Below, in pieces: positions 16,601 to 24,712 of a stretch of 64,000 bases of DNA. A program made the position numbers and the translations under genes. The first letter of the stretch is position 1, and every line of letters begins with the position of its first letter. Source of the stretch: Streptomyces sp. NBC_01216 (GTDB lineage: Bacteria > Actinomycetota > Actinomycetes > Streptomycetales > Streptomycetaceae); contig NZ_CP108677.1 in NCBI RefSeq assembly GCF_035994945.1, positions 1,612,001-1,676,000 on the forward strand, written 5' to 3'. Under the pieces are notes generated by a model. It had not been told where the DNA came from and did not search any database. It saw nothing but the letters and a program-made list of their open reading frames with translations.

Positions 16601-17492
16601 CGAGAAGATCGCCCCGCTCCAACTGGACCTGCTGGAGGAGCGCCGGGCACGCGGCGGCGAGCGGGTCGAGGGCTGGGTGCGGCCGCTCTGGGAGTTCTGG
16701 GCGGAGACACTGCCGGCCGCTCTGGACATGGAGTTCGGCGACCAGCGGGCGATCCAGCCGACGCTGCGCACGCTGCTGGAGCACGTGCGCGGCGGGGCCC
16801 GGGTGCCCCACGCCCGCAAGGAGGCGGTGGAGCGACGCCGGCCCGTCGCCGATGACGACGACTGGGGCACGGCCCCGCGGTCGGCGACGAGGGGCGCCTC
16901 TCCTTCCGGTGGCCTCACGGAACACGGGGGCGACCGGGTCCCACAGGGCGAATGGGGTACGCGTGACGACCGGGGCGTACGGAACGACCGGGGCTCAATG
17001 GACGAGGGAGGTCACGGGGAGTTCGGAGGCGAGCGGGCCGGCCGGTCCGGCTGGGCGGACCATGCCGACCGGGACCCGGACGCCCGGGACACCGGGGGCG
17101 ATCCGACCGACCGTGGGGCGGACCGGACGGAGCAGGAGGAGCGGACACACTGGCCCGTCCGGTCGGACCGGCCCGCCAGGTCGGGCCCGCCGGAACCGGG
17201 GAGCCGAGCCCCCTGGGAGGGCCGGGGGGGCGGCACCGGGCCGGACGGGTGGGGCGTCGGCCCGCGACGGGAACCCGGTCCGCACGACCCCGCGGACGAC
17301 ACCGGGCGCGGCGACGGGGCCCGGAACGGCTCCCGGGAGCGGGCCGGCGGACACGCGGACGGCGACGACGGCCGGCCGTGGGCGCCCTGGGACTCCCCCC
17401 GTGTCTCCGGTGCCGCGGACGGTGCCGGCGACGCCCGCACCCCCGAGGGCGACCGTGCCCGCCGCAACCCCTGGGACGGTGACGCGGAGTGA
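13653..17492 (+). CDS. Tubulin/FtsZ-like GTPase protein (Tubulin_2 type)
   Basis: This 1279-residue protein starts at an ATG preceded by GGGAGGGAAC. Its N-terminus has the Rossmann entry LFVGLGGTGGLVGAELERRL (about residues 8-27). The tubulin signature loop appears as SVAGGTGAGIFLDYL at about 192-206, the equivalent of the GGGTGTG/S phosphate loop in FtsZ and tubulin. It belongs to the large bacterial tubulin-like family found in conflict-type operons rather than to the cell-division FtsZ, which is about 400 residues. The region from 300 to 1060 is a long helical and mixed segment of unknown fold. The last 220 residues (from about 1060) are low-complexity Asp/Gly/Arg/Pro-rich. Its stop overlaps the GTG of the next gene (GTGA). 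It could assemble filaments as a scaffold or sensor. Confidence 0.82.
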   Translation: MKIFQPMLFVGLGGTGGLVGAELERRLRAELCGPDGVALSRQGGHAPYQLPDCLQFVYADYSESDLQRLPQFNVDPSLRAAYARTSRVTHNLLPNFDSSPEVTKMLRASVREEVADWLPPRVDEPKVTPLHSGAGQLPTVGRAALFATLRHSLGPVLEPLLQAIDAIARSAGELSELGGGKVNGCDVFVSFSVAGGTGAGIFLDYLHLINHAFQLRRFDGVKIYPLVMMPSSFSSSTGGGREADLNAARALVDLFRLVDGQNAPTEGSEIGDLDHESGLGVRYPGTQAIRLRTGILPTAFLFSPTAGIRQDDLRRSIVSLVMSLIGTEPGDGRSRGRMTAADDDFQTFAASFINRGVHRSALSPTGIGRQGVSTSLVASMTAPMDQLADLVAGRLLRKAVTDLVERPRGELRDTAVPMVRQLFADSHLEELWERRQLPVTEPDPLPRGSRAIEHALNERIADMQRLLSDLRSVADRQAASMADRFAPRPAIDKLLQSVDPFLAERVVRGVPGSDEPIVRMGFLGMLNSRALAPQRPPGVTDQPPKNPRIKGRMAGMSPARWGDDDVQAALREQDAWYQWRSRALWHEAWREQQQRWQSQADAAGIDLGRLVNAFRKHSDQERKVSQQKGLELYEDRTGISYLLPPQRTLNHFYEDLVARLIRREGLREHDDEAALLLTMLDGDTWRAVHAQSRRHPDGAVATVKAQLEGRITRLFAESGEHLEERPLLPAMSTLLSAAAGDADATDQVSKEALDLFGRKLTGLLPVGFTPEGTGPLRVLVTYPRVQAVEEVQEYLGKALRLPSDANNSVEYRGVESDSITVVLFRSEMSLTQVPEARKVLRQWARAKDSEQAQDVLRWRQRLGFRDSWMVSSEEDRRTILHRILCCVWNGQVDVFDGDPASPGRVRLRLFPETGEHVPGVRLRLGDFPGGVSSWAELLRSYERWTVLDDERTVEDYCRELMGAQPLGLARSGSEPHPLFVELVEKIAPLQLDLLEERRARGGERVEGWVRPLWEFWAETLPAALDMEFGDQRAIQPTLRTLLEHVRGGARVPHARKEAVERRRPVADDDDWGTAPRSATRGASPSGGLTEHGGDRVPQGEWGTRDDRGVRNDRGSMDEGGHGEFGGERAGRSGWADHADRDPDARDTGGDPTDRGADRTEQEERTHWPVRSDRPARSGPPEPGSRAPWEGRGGGTGPDGWGVGPRREPGPHDPADDTGRGDGARNGSRERAGGHADGDDGRPWAPWDSPRVSGAADGAGDARTPEGDRARRNPWDGDAE

Positions 17493-20119
17493 GTACCCCC
17501 GAGGACATCGGCGCCGTCGTCCACCTGGACCTCCGGTCCGGGGCGGCGGAGATCGGCGACGCCCCGGCGCTGCGGGCCAGGGTCGCCCGGGAGCTGGGAC
17601 AGGCGGGACTGCCGGAACCCGACCACCCGCTCTTCCTGGTCGTGGACACCCCCGCCGGGCTGACCGACCATCAGCGGCAGTACGAACTGCTCGCCGCCTA
17701 CCGCGCGCTGGGCGAGGTACGGCTGCTGGTGCTGCTGGTGGGCAGCGCCCCCGGCACGTACGCGGGGGCGGACGAGGCGTTCCGGGCGGACCGGCGTCTG
17801 GTGCGCCCCGCCGTGCTGCGCTCCTCCGGCACCGCCCTGCTGTGGGCGGGCGATCTGCGCTCCGCCCGGACGGCACTCGAACAGCCCGCCCCCGACGAAC
17901 CTCAGGCGCTGGCCGTCCTGGTGGACCTGCTGTCGGTCCCGGACGTGTTCCTGCGGGTGCTCGACGAGGTGCGCACCCTGCCGGATGCCGTCGCCGCGCC
18001 CGGAGTGCGGCTGCTGGAGCAGGATCTGCCGCCGGAGGTCCGCGACCACGCCTGGCGCGACGCGCTCACCCGGTTCGCGGGCGAGGACGGCTCGCCCCGG
18101 CCGGATGCCCCGTCGGCCGCGTGGTCCGCCACGGACCTGCCGGAGCCGCTGCGGGGCCTGGTGGCCGGCCGGGGCGCCGGCGACCAGCCGCACCGGGAAC
18201 CGGGGGGCGCCGCCGAGAGCGCGTACCGGGCGTGCGCGGAGGCCCTGGACGAAGCGGAGGACGCGCTGGCGGACCTGCGGTCCCTTCCCGGGCTGCTGAG
18301 CTCCCGCGGCAGGGAGACCCTGGAGGCGGATCTGGAACGGGCGGACCGGGCCCTGGGAGAGTACCGGGAGCTGGTCGCCACCGCGCTGCACAGCGGCGGG
18401 TCCGGTGCGTCGGCCGAGGCCGCGGAACGGCTGACGGCGCTCGGGCTGCGCGTCCCGTCGGCGGAGGGCGTGGGCGAACGGATCGGCGAGGGCCTGCGGG
18501 AGTTCGCCGGCCGGCTGCTCGGGCAGGGGCTCGCCCTGCGCGCGGTCGCCCAGCGATTCACGGCCCTCGCCGGCCGGGTGGAGCCCGTGCCGGGTTCGGC
18601 GCTGCTGCCCCGGCTCGCCGGACACTCCGCCGACGCGGTGGCCCGCCGGGCGGCGGAGCCGGGCGGCCCGGTGTCCCCGGCCACGACCGGAGTCACCGCG
18701 GTGGCGGCGCTCGCGGGGCTGCTCGGCGGGCTGTGGCAGGGCCCGTCGGCCGCCCTCGCGCTCGCCGTCCCCCTGGTGGTCCTCGGCGCGGCACTGCTCG
18801 GCGCCGCCCGGCTGCGGGACGGCGCGCGTCCAGGGCACCGGCCCGTCGGCCCCCGGATCGCGGCCTTCTTCGGCGCCGCCGCCGGAGTCGGCCTGGCGTA
18901 CGCGACAGGGCCCGCGCTCTGGCTGAGCGCGGTGGGCCTGACCGCGGGGCTGGTGCTGGCGGTGGAGGCGGCGCGCCGGCGGTGGCGCACCGCGGCGGAC
19001 TTCTGGGCCGCCCACCGGGGCACCGCCGTGGTGCGCGGCGCCCTGGACGGACTCGACGCCCTGCTCGCCGAGGCGGTGCGGGAGCACTGGGCCGCCGAGG
19101 AACGCCTGTACTGCGCCGACGCCGCCCGGTCCGTGGCGGGGATGCTGCGGGCGACGGCGGCCGCAGCGGACGGCGAGGCGGTGGCCGCGCCGGAACGGCG
19201 CACCGCCGGTCAGGCGACCCCCGGAGGCCCGGCCGCCGAGGACGACTGGCTGTGCAGCGCCTCGGCCCTGGAGACGGCCGCCTTCGCCATGCCCGGCGAC
19301 GGCGGCGCGGACGACGACTGGGCGAGCGCCTACGCGTGGGAGGACGGGCCCGCCCGGGAACCGGTCGAGGGACGGTCCTCCGCCGCCGGCTCGGACTCGT
19401 GGGAGGGGACCGGCACGTGGCAGGACTCGCAAGGACCGTGGCGGGACCGGACCGCCGCGGTGCCGCGCTGGCTGGAGCGGGAGAGCGGTGACGGCGGGCC
19501 GGAGCTGGTCACCACGCTGGCCGGAGATCTGACGGACGCGGCGCTGGCCGCGATGGCGCCGTACTGGGGTGCCGTCGAGCGCGGGCAGGCCGGTGCGTCG
19601 GCCGGGCGGCGCACCGAGGAACGGGTCCGCGAGCTGCTCGCGACGGCCCGCCGTCACCTGCGGGTCAACGGCGTCCTGGCCCCGCCTCCGTTCGCCGCCC
19701 GGCACCGCACGCGCAGCGCCTCGGCGAAGCTGCTGGGCACCGATCCGTACCGGGTCGCCGAACTGGTCGGAGCGGAACCGGACCGGCAGACCGTGGTGCA
19801 GCTGTCGTCTCCCGAGCAGAGCACGCTGCTCAGCCGTGATCCGGCCGCGGCGGTGTGGATCAGGTTCGCTCCGGACGCCGTGCGCGGCGAGGTCGAGACG
19901 GCCTGGCGGGCGAGCGGTACCGCATGGGCTGAGGAGACCTTGTGGACCGCGTCGGGGCGGTACGCGGGCCTGATCCGGCTCACGCCGCTGCGCATGGGGG
20001 TGGTGGACACCGTCCGGCCCCGCCAGGGAGCCGAGCCGGCGGACCTCCCCGGGCCGGCGGACCCCCCCTACGTCGACCGGGCGGACGCATACGGGCGCGG
20101 GGACGGGGACCGCTGGTGA
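17489..20119 (+). CDS. Multi-pass membrane protein of the tubulin-like/GTPase operon
   Basis: I do not recognise the family of this 876-residue protein. The N-terminal 170 residues look alpha/beta, with hydrophobic strands followed by LFLVVDTPAGL and VRLLVLLVGSAPG; the D-T-P-A-G element resembles a GTPase G3 motif, but no P-loop precedes it. A Leu/Arg/Glu-rich helical region follows. At about residues 393-495 there are four hydrophobic stretches (AVAALAGLLGGLWQ, ALALAVPLVVLGAALLGAAR, IAAFFGAAAGVGLAYATGPA and LWLSAVGLTAGLVLAVEAAR), interpretable as four membrane helices. The C-terminal half (to 876) is soluble, acidic in its middle and mixed alpha/beta at the end. The GTG overlaps the upstream stop by 4 nt, so it is coupled to the tubulin-like protein and may anchor it to the membrane. 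Confidence 0.6.
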   Translation: MSTPEDIGAVVHLDLRSGAAEIGDAPALRARVARELGQAGLPEPDHPLFLVVDTPAGLTDHQRQYELLAAYRALGEVRLLVLLVGSAPGTYAGADEAFRADRRLVRPAVLRSSGTALLWAGDLRSARTALEQPAPDEPQALAVLVDLLSVPDVFLRVLDEVRTLPDAVAAPGVRLLEQDLPPEVRDHAWRDALTRFAGEDGSPRPDAPSAAWSATDLPEPLRGLVAGRGAGDQPHREPGGAAESAYRACAEALDEAEDALADLRSLPGLLSSRGRETLEADLERADRALGEYRELVATALHSGGSGASAEAAERLTALGLRVPSAEGVGERIGEGLREFAGRLLGQGLALRAVAQRFTALAGRVEPVPGSALLPRLAGHSADAVARRAAEPGGPVSPATTGVTAVAALAGLLGGLWQGPSAALALAVPLVVLGAALLGAARLRDGARPGHRPVGPRIAAFFGAAAGVGLAYATGPALWLSAVGLTAGLVLAVEAARRRWRTAADFWAAHRGTAVVRGALDGLDALLAEAVREHWAAEERLYCADAARSVAGMLRATAAAADGEAVAAPERRTAGQATPGGPAAEDDWLCSASALETAAFAMPGDGGADDDWASAYAWEDGPAREPVEGRSSAAGSDSWEGTGTWQDSQGPWRDRTAAVPRWLERESGDGGPELVTTLAGDLTDAALAAMAPYWGAVERGQAGASAGRRTEERVRELLATARRHLRVNGVLAPPPFAARHRTRSASAKLLGTDPYRVAELVGAEPDRQTVVQLSSPEQSTLLSRDPAAAVWIRFAPDAVRGEVETAWRASGTAWAEETLWTASGRYAGLIRLTPLRMGVVDTVRPRQGAEPADLPGPADPPYVDRADAYGRGDGDRW

Positions 20120-20177
20120 CCCGCATCCCGCACCCCTGCCCACGGCCCACGCAGGCACGAAAGGACGGCGACCGCAG

Positions 20178-22286
20178 GTGACCCGCAGCTCCACCTCCCC
20201 CGGCACGGGGCCGGACCCCGCGCGGGGGAACACCCTCGCCTTCACCGTTCCCTCGGGACGGCGGCGCGTGGCCCCGGCACGTCTCGGCCCGGAGGGCCGT
20301 CGCGATCCCCTCCTGCCCCAGCAGATCCGCAACGGCATCCTCGACGACGAGGGCCTGCCGTTCGTCCAGGTGCGGCTGTCCGCCGCCGACGCGGCGAACC
20401 CCGCCTCCCGCGCGCTACTCGACACGGAAGCGGGCACCGCCCTGCGTCTGCACCGGGCGCTCGCCGACACGGAGTACGCCTCGCTCTTCCCGACGATCCT
20501 CGGGTACGAGCTGGACACGGCCGAGCCGTTCCTGCTGTACGCGGCGCCACGCGGTGTCCCCACCGCGCGCACCCATGTGATGTCGGCGACCGACCAGCGC
20601 GTCCTCGCCCGCGAGCTGCTGCTGGCGCTGTGCCTGCTGGACGGTCAGGGCCTGGTGCTGCGCGGCGTCTCGCCCGCCACCGTCCTCTGGGACGGCGCGT
20701 CCGTCCAGCTCTGGGGCCTGGAGAGCGCGGCCCCCGCGGGCAGGCCCAGGACCCCGTGGGGTCGGGCGCCGTACAGCTCCCCCGAGCAGCGTCGCGGCCA
20801 CGGGCTGGTCGAGGCCCGCGACAGCGTGTGGAGCGCCGCGCAGGTCCTGTACCAGCTCGTCACCGGCAGGCCGGGGCCCGACGACCGGGCTCCTGGCGAC
20901 CTCGCCGAGCACCGGGTCCTCGCCGAGACCCTGCGCGGTGCCTTCGCCCCGCTGGCGGCCGACCGGCCGGCACCGGCCCGGCTGCTCGACCTGCTGGCCC
21001 CGGGAGCAGCGGGTCGGGTCGCCGTCCCCGCGCCCGTCGAGGGGCCGAACCCGCAGAGGGAGGCGTTCGAGCACGCGCTGCGACTCAAACGCGAGGCCCC
21101 GCCCGCCGATCCGGGGCCGGCCGCCGAGCGGGGCGCCGGCGAGGTGCTCTGCCCGTACTGCCTGGAGACCATCCGGCTCGACCTCGGCGCGCTGTTCGTC
21201 ACCGACAGCAGGATGCAGTACCAGGCGTTCGACCCGGCGGAGATCACCAACCCCCTGCGCCGCCAGGACGTCATGCGGGGGGCCGTCCAGAAGTGCGCGG
21301 GGGATCCGGACTTCCCCGACCACTTCATCCCGGTGCCCTACCTCACCTACGGCCGGCCGCTGACCGTCGCCATGGTCGGCCAGTCCTCCGCGGGCAAGAG
21401 CCATCTGCTCACCCAGATGATCGCGGAGATCACCGACGGCGGCCTGGAGCCGTACGGCCTCACCGCGCAGTCGGTGAACCCGGAGCAGCACGCGCGGTTC
21501 GTACGGGAACGGGTGCAGCCGCTGCGCAACGGACAGGTCCTCGGCCACACCGGCTCCGTGGCGGGCAGGGGCTACGCCCGCTTCGCCGAGTCCCTCCTCC
21601 TCACCGACGCCCGGGGGCGGGTCCGCCCGGTCGCCTTCTTCGACCTCGGCGGCGAGGACCTCGTCCGGACCGACTCCACCCTCCGGTTCCTCCTCGGTGT
21701 CGACGCCCTGGTCTTCGTCGTCGATCCGGCGCTGGCGCTTCCGCTGCCGCACCTGGACCACGCCCGGGAGCGATGGGGGCTGGAGGTGAACCGGGACGGG
21801 GACCTGGCCTTCGGCACCGTGCTGGACCGGCTGCCGAAGAACGGCCCGTATCTGGACGTGGCGGCGGCGATGGTGCTCGGCAAGGCCGACCTCCTGCGCT
21901 TCGAGGCACCGGTCGACCGGTGGCTGGCCGAGCCGCGGCGCGCCGCGCTCGACCCCGAGCGGATGCGGGAGGAGAGCCGGGACGTCTACGGCCTGTTGCG
22001 TCAGCACGCGGGCCAGGCGTGGCTGCGTCCCTTCGACACGGTGCGCCGCTGCACACTGCACGTCGCCTCGGCCACCGGGGGCCAGGAGGAGCACGGCCGC
22101 TATCCGACGGGGTCGAAACCGCGCCGGGTACTGGAGCCGCTGGTGTCATTGCTCGCGATGCACGGCCTGATCGACGTGCCCGGTGGTGTCGAGGCGTTGA
22201 CCGTGGGGGCGGAGCCCGCCTGGGAGTCGGTGCCCCCGACGGACGCCCACGGTCCGGCGGAGACGGTCGGAGGAGGTGCGGAGTGA
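20178..22286 (+). CDS. Pseudokinase-zinc finger-GTPase fusion
   Basis: This 702-residue protein has at least three parts. Residues about 60-300 resemble a protein kinase, but the catalytic HRD loop is LRGVSPATVLWDG and the DFG position is LWGLES, so the catalytic Asp and metal Asp are missing. The APE-like PYSSPEQ and VWSAAQVLYQLVTG are kept, so this is a pseudokinase. A CPYC zinc knuckle (Cys325, Cys328) with a later Cys near 372 starts the next part. The GTPase part has a P-loop AMVGQSSAGKSHLLTQM (about 397-412), a G3-like FFDLGGEDL (about 487-495) and a G4-like VLGKADLL (about 566-573). It most resembles the double-GTPase (DO-GTPase) families described in bacterial conflict systems. The GTG start is 58 nt after the previous gene, and the stop overlaps the next start. 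Confidence 0.72.
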   Translation: MTRSSTSPGTGPDPARGNTLAFTVPSGRRRVAPARLGPEGRRDPLLPQQIRNGILDDEGLPFVQVRLSAADAANPASRALLDTEAGTALRLHRALADTEYASLFPTILGYELDTAEPFLLYAAPRGVPTARTHVMSATDQRVLARELLLALCLLDGQGLVLRGVSPATVLWDGASVQLWGLESAAPAGRPRTPWGRAPYSSPEQRRGHGLVEARDSVWSAAQVLYQLVTGRPGPDDRAPGDLAEHRVLAETLRGAFAPLAADRPAPARLLDLLAPGAAGRVAVPAPVEGPNPQREAFEHALRLKREAPPADPGPAAERGAGEVLCPYCLETIRLDLGALFVTDSRMQYQAFDPAEITNPLRRQDVMRGAVQKCAGDPDFPDHFIPVPYLTYGRPLTVAMVGQSSAGKSHLLTQMIAEITDGGLEPYGLTAQSVNPEQHARFVRERVQPLRNGQVLGHTGSVAGRGYARFAESLLLTDARGRVRPVAFFDLGGEDLVRTDSTLRFLLGVDALVFVVDPALALPLPHLDHARERWGLEVNRDGDLAFGTVLDRLPKNGPYLDVAAAMVLGKADLLRFEAPVDRWLAEPRRAALDPERMREESRDVYGLLRQHAGQAWLRPFDTVRRCTLHVASATGGQEEHGRYPTGSKPRRVLEPLVSLLAMHGLIDVPGGVEALTVGAEPAWESVPPTDAHGPAETVGGGAE

Positions 22287-24397
22287 GCGACTTCCAGGGG
22301 TGGACGGCTCCGGGCGCCGGTCCCACCGGTCCATCCGGTGCGGTGCACCAGCTGGTGTTCCGCTGGGACGGCAACCAGGGCGGCAGGCAGGACACCGGAA
22401 TGACCGCCGTCGCCCATTCCTGCGCGCCCGGACGCGCGGCGGAGCTGGGCCGCGAACTCGGGCCCCTGCTGTGGGTGTCCGGAACGGCGGCCACCCGGCC
22501 CAGCATCGTCCGTACCGTCACCCGCGACGACGCGGGACACGGTGAGGTCATCCTCGTCCGGCGCTGGCCCACCCACGACCGGGCCGGCCGGCCCAGCACC
22601 GTCAGTCATGTACTCGTGGGCGGGACGAGGACCCTGAAGACCCGTCAGTGTCTGGGCCTGGCCTACAAGGGATGGGGCACGCGGGAGTCCGCCGAACGCG
22701 CCTCCGGGCGGCTGCCCACCCTGCGGAGCGCGGAGCTCGACGACCTGGCGCGCCGAAGACTCCTTGTCATGGGGAAGCGACTGCCGACGGTGCGGGACGC
22801 GTTGGTGCAGGTGACCGCCGCATGGCTGCGTGACCCGGCGCAACGGGTGTCACTGCTGGCCGACGGGGAGGAGAAACCAGGCTGGCCTGATCCGGAGGGA
22901 ACGCCCCTGGTGTACCTGGGGCTGTTCCTGCTCTTCGGTTCCTGGCTGGGTCAGGAGTGGACGTTCGCCACCCACGACACGGTGGACACCCATCCGCTGC
23001 GGCTGATGTCCGTCCCGCTCTGGGAACCGGACGCGGGCGGCGCGGGCCCGCTGGCCCGGGTCTCCGGGGACCGCCCCGCACCACGCGGAGACGTCGAACA
23101 GCGGGCGGCGGCCCTGCTGGTCGACCGTCTCCTGACCCACCCGCTGGGCGATCGCCCCGGGCTGCCGCAACTGACCGAGGAGCTCCGGGGCGCCGCGACA
23201 CTGGACTGGTCGCGGCGCAGGGCCCTGCTGGAGCGTGTCCTGGACACCGAGCGGCGCTCCGCGTCCGGCGGGACCGCCCCGCACCACCCCGGGGAGCCCG
23301 GACGTGAGCCGGGGATACAGCCCGGACGGAGCCCGGAGCGTGCGACGGCCCGCGAACCCGAGCGAACGACCGGGTGGGTGGCGGAGACGGAGGACGCCGC
23401 TCGACGCGCCCAACTGTCGCTGTCCCGGCACCCGCTGGAGCGGCCTCCGGTGTCACGGCCCGCGCCGCGGGGCCGCGCACCGGAGGCGGTCCGGGGCACG
23501 GTCCCGGCTACCGGGGCACCGGGGTGGGAGCCGGCGCAGTCCCCGGACCTTCCGCCGGCCCGTCCGACGACACCCACGCAGGCCGCCTCGTCCGCCGGGG
23601 CCGGGCCGTCGCTCCACGAGGAACTGCGAACGTACCGGGGTCCCGCGAGGCAGAGCGTGCTGGCGGCCCGCCTCCGCCAGACGCCGGACGAGCACCTCCT
23701 GGAGGCCCTGCGGACCCCCGGGCTGCCGCCCTCCGCCGTGGACCTGCTGTTCGCGGAACTGCGACAAGGTCCTCGTCTCAGGGCACGTACGCTGCCGGTG
23801 CGCCACGCGCTGTGCACGGAGGTGCTCCGCAACCACCTCTCGCTCGCCGCCGGCCCACCGGACCCCGCGTCCGACTCCCGGACGGCCGGGGACGACCGGG
23901 CGGAACGGGCCGCGGAGCTGTTCACCTGGGCCGTGGCCCCCCTGGCCCGGGAGGAGCGCCATCTGCGGGACCTGCAGGAGCTGTTGCACCGGATGACCCA
24001 CGACCGTCGCCCCGCCGCGAGTGCCTGGCTCCGCCGGTGCGTCACCGAACCGGAGAACGGAGTCGTCCCCGATCTCCCGCCCGTGCTCTGGCAGCAGGTG
24101 GTCCGGATGGTCGTCCGCCAGGGCGCGGCCACGGCCCAGGCCGGACCGTCGGCGGCGGTTCCCCCGGGCGGCTCCGTATCCCCCGCCCCGGTCGTTCCCT
24201 CCGCGACTGTGGTGCCTCCCGCGTTCCCGGCCGGGACGGGCAGAGACGGGCCGGCGTCGTCGCCTCCCGCCGGTCCGGAGATCCACTCCGTCGGCGGACG
24301 ACTCTCCGAGCTGGCGACGCGGCCCGGCTGCGTCCTGGGGACGGGCGCGTTCGCGGTGCTCGCCCTGATCGTCACGATCGTGGTGCTGTTCGTGTGA
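22283..24397 (+). CDS. GTPase-associated protein 1 (GAP1)-like, tail-anchored
   Basis: This 704-residue protein has an N-terminal segment (GAVHQLVFRWDGNQGG, then VAHSCAPGRAAELGRELGPLL and VILVRRWPTHDRAGR) that matches my memory of the N-terminal and middle domains of the GTPase-associated protein GAP1 of Streptomyces GTPase conflict systems. A Pro/Arg-rich disordered linker (about residues 320-450) leads to an all-helical region. The final 23 residues, CVLGTGAFAVLALIVTIVVL and a few more, form one transmembrane helix, so the protein is tail-anchored. Its GTG overlaps the TGA of the GTPase gene by 4 nt (GTGA), which is the strongest sign that the two proteins act together. No catalytic motif is evident. 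The family assignment rests on recognition plus context. Confidence 0.68.
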   Translation: MSDFQGWTAPGAGPTGPSGAVHQLVFRWDGNQGGRQDTGMTAVAHSCAPGRAAELGRELGPLLWVSGTAATRPSIVRTVTRDDAGHGEVILVRRWPTHDRAGRPSTVSHVLVGGTRTLKTRQCLGLAYKGWGTRESAERASGRLPTLRSAELDDLARRRLLVMGKRLPTVRDALVQVTAAWLRDPAQRVSLLADGEEKPGWPDPEGTPLVYLGLFLLFGSWLGQEWTFATHDTVDTHPLRLMSVPLWEPDAGGAGPLARVSGDRPAPRGDVEQRAAALLVDRLLTHPLGDRPGLPQLTEELRGAATLDWSRRRALLERVLDTERRSASGGTAPHHPGEPGREPGIQPGRSPERATAREPERTTGWVAETEDAARRAQLSLSRHPLERPPVSRPAPRGRAPEAVRGTVPATGAPGWEPAQSPDLPPARPTTPTQAASSAGAGPSLHEELRTYRGPARQSVLAARLRQTPDEHLLEALRTPGLPPSAVDLLFAELRQGPRLRARTLPVRHALCTEVLRNHLSLAAGPPDPASDSRTAGDDRAERAAELFTWAVAPLAREERHLRDLQELLHRMTHDRRPAASAWLRRCVTEPENGVVPDLPPVLWQQVVRMVVRQGAATAQAGPSAAVPPGGSVSPAPVVPSATVVPPAFPAGTGRDGPASSPPAGPEIHSVGGRLSELATRPGCVLGTGAFAVLALIVTIVVLFV

Positions 24398-24712
24398 GGG
24401 CGTGACGGCCGGCGCGGTCCTCCGTCAGTCGACCGTGACCGGCAGCACGCCGACCTGCCGGCGGCTCCTCGGCGCTCTCGATGACGGGGGGGGACATGAC
24501 CGTGGATGTCACGAAGTCTCATGATCTTGTGAATGTGCTGGTCGGCCGTGACCACGAGCAGGTAGTGGGCCTTCTTCTCTTCTCCCGCGGTAGCTCTGCC
24601 TGCGGGTACGCGCGCCCCCGCCGCCTCGGCAGCACACGGCGTGGGCGGGGAGCCGGCGTCCCAAGGGTGCCCGGGGTGTCGGCAGCACCCTGAGGTCTCC
24701 CCAGGCAGGGGC
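24398..24712. other. Junction between accessory block and tdk, with a possible degraded reading frame
   Basis: This 315-bp gap holds no intact gene. On the minus strand a protein-like frame runs through AHYLLVVTADQHIHKIMRL and DIHGHVPP to a run of eight G at 24486-24493. On the far side of the run a different minus frame ends in VLPVTVD at a TGA at 24425-24427, resembling the VLPVTSG end of the adjacent thymidine kinase. The two sites share the 15-nt string GTGACCGGCAGCACG (24432-24446 and 24723-24737, plus strand). This may be a decayed gene or a duplicated tdk tail left by insertion of the accessory block. Chance similarity is also possible. Confidence 0.35.
24616..24650. terminator. GC-rich inverted repeat downstream of the accessory block
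   Basis: CCCCGCC at 24616-24622 pairs with GGCGGGG at 24644-24650, with further partial pairing inside (GCC with GGC). A smaller repeat, CCCGC/GCGGG, lies at 24584-24606. The hairpin sits between two convergent genes, the GAP1-like gene and tdk, so it could end transcription from either side. Confidence 0.45.

Noticed and set aside
20630-22282. Long in-frame upstream extension of the GAP1-like gene
   Set aside because: The extension is Arg/Gly/Ala-rich and overlaps the GTPase gene. The GTG at 22283 with a 4-nt overlap is the natural start.
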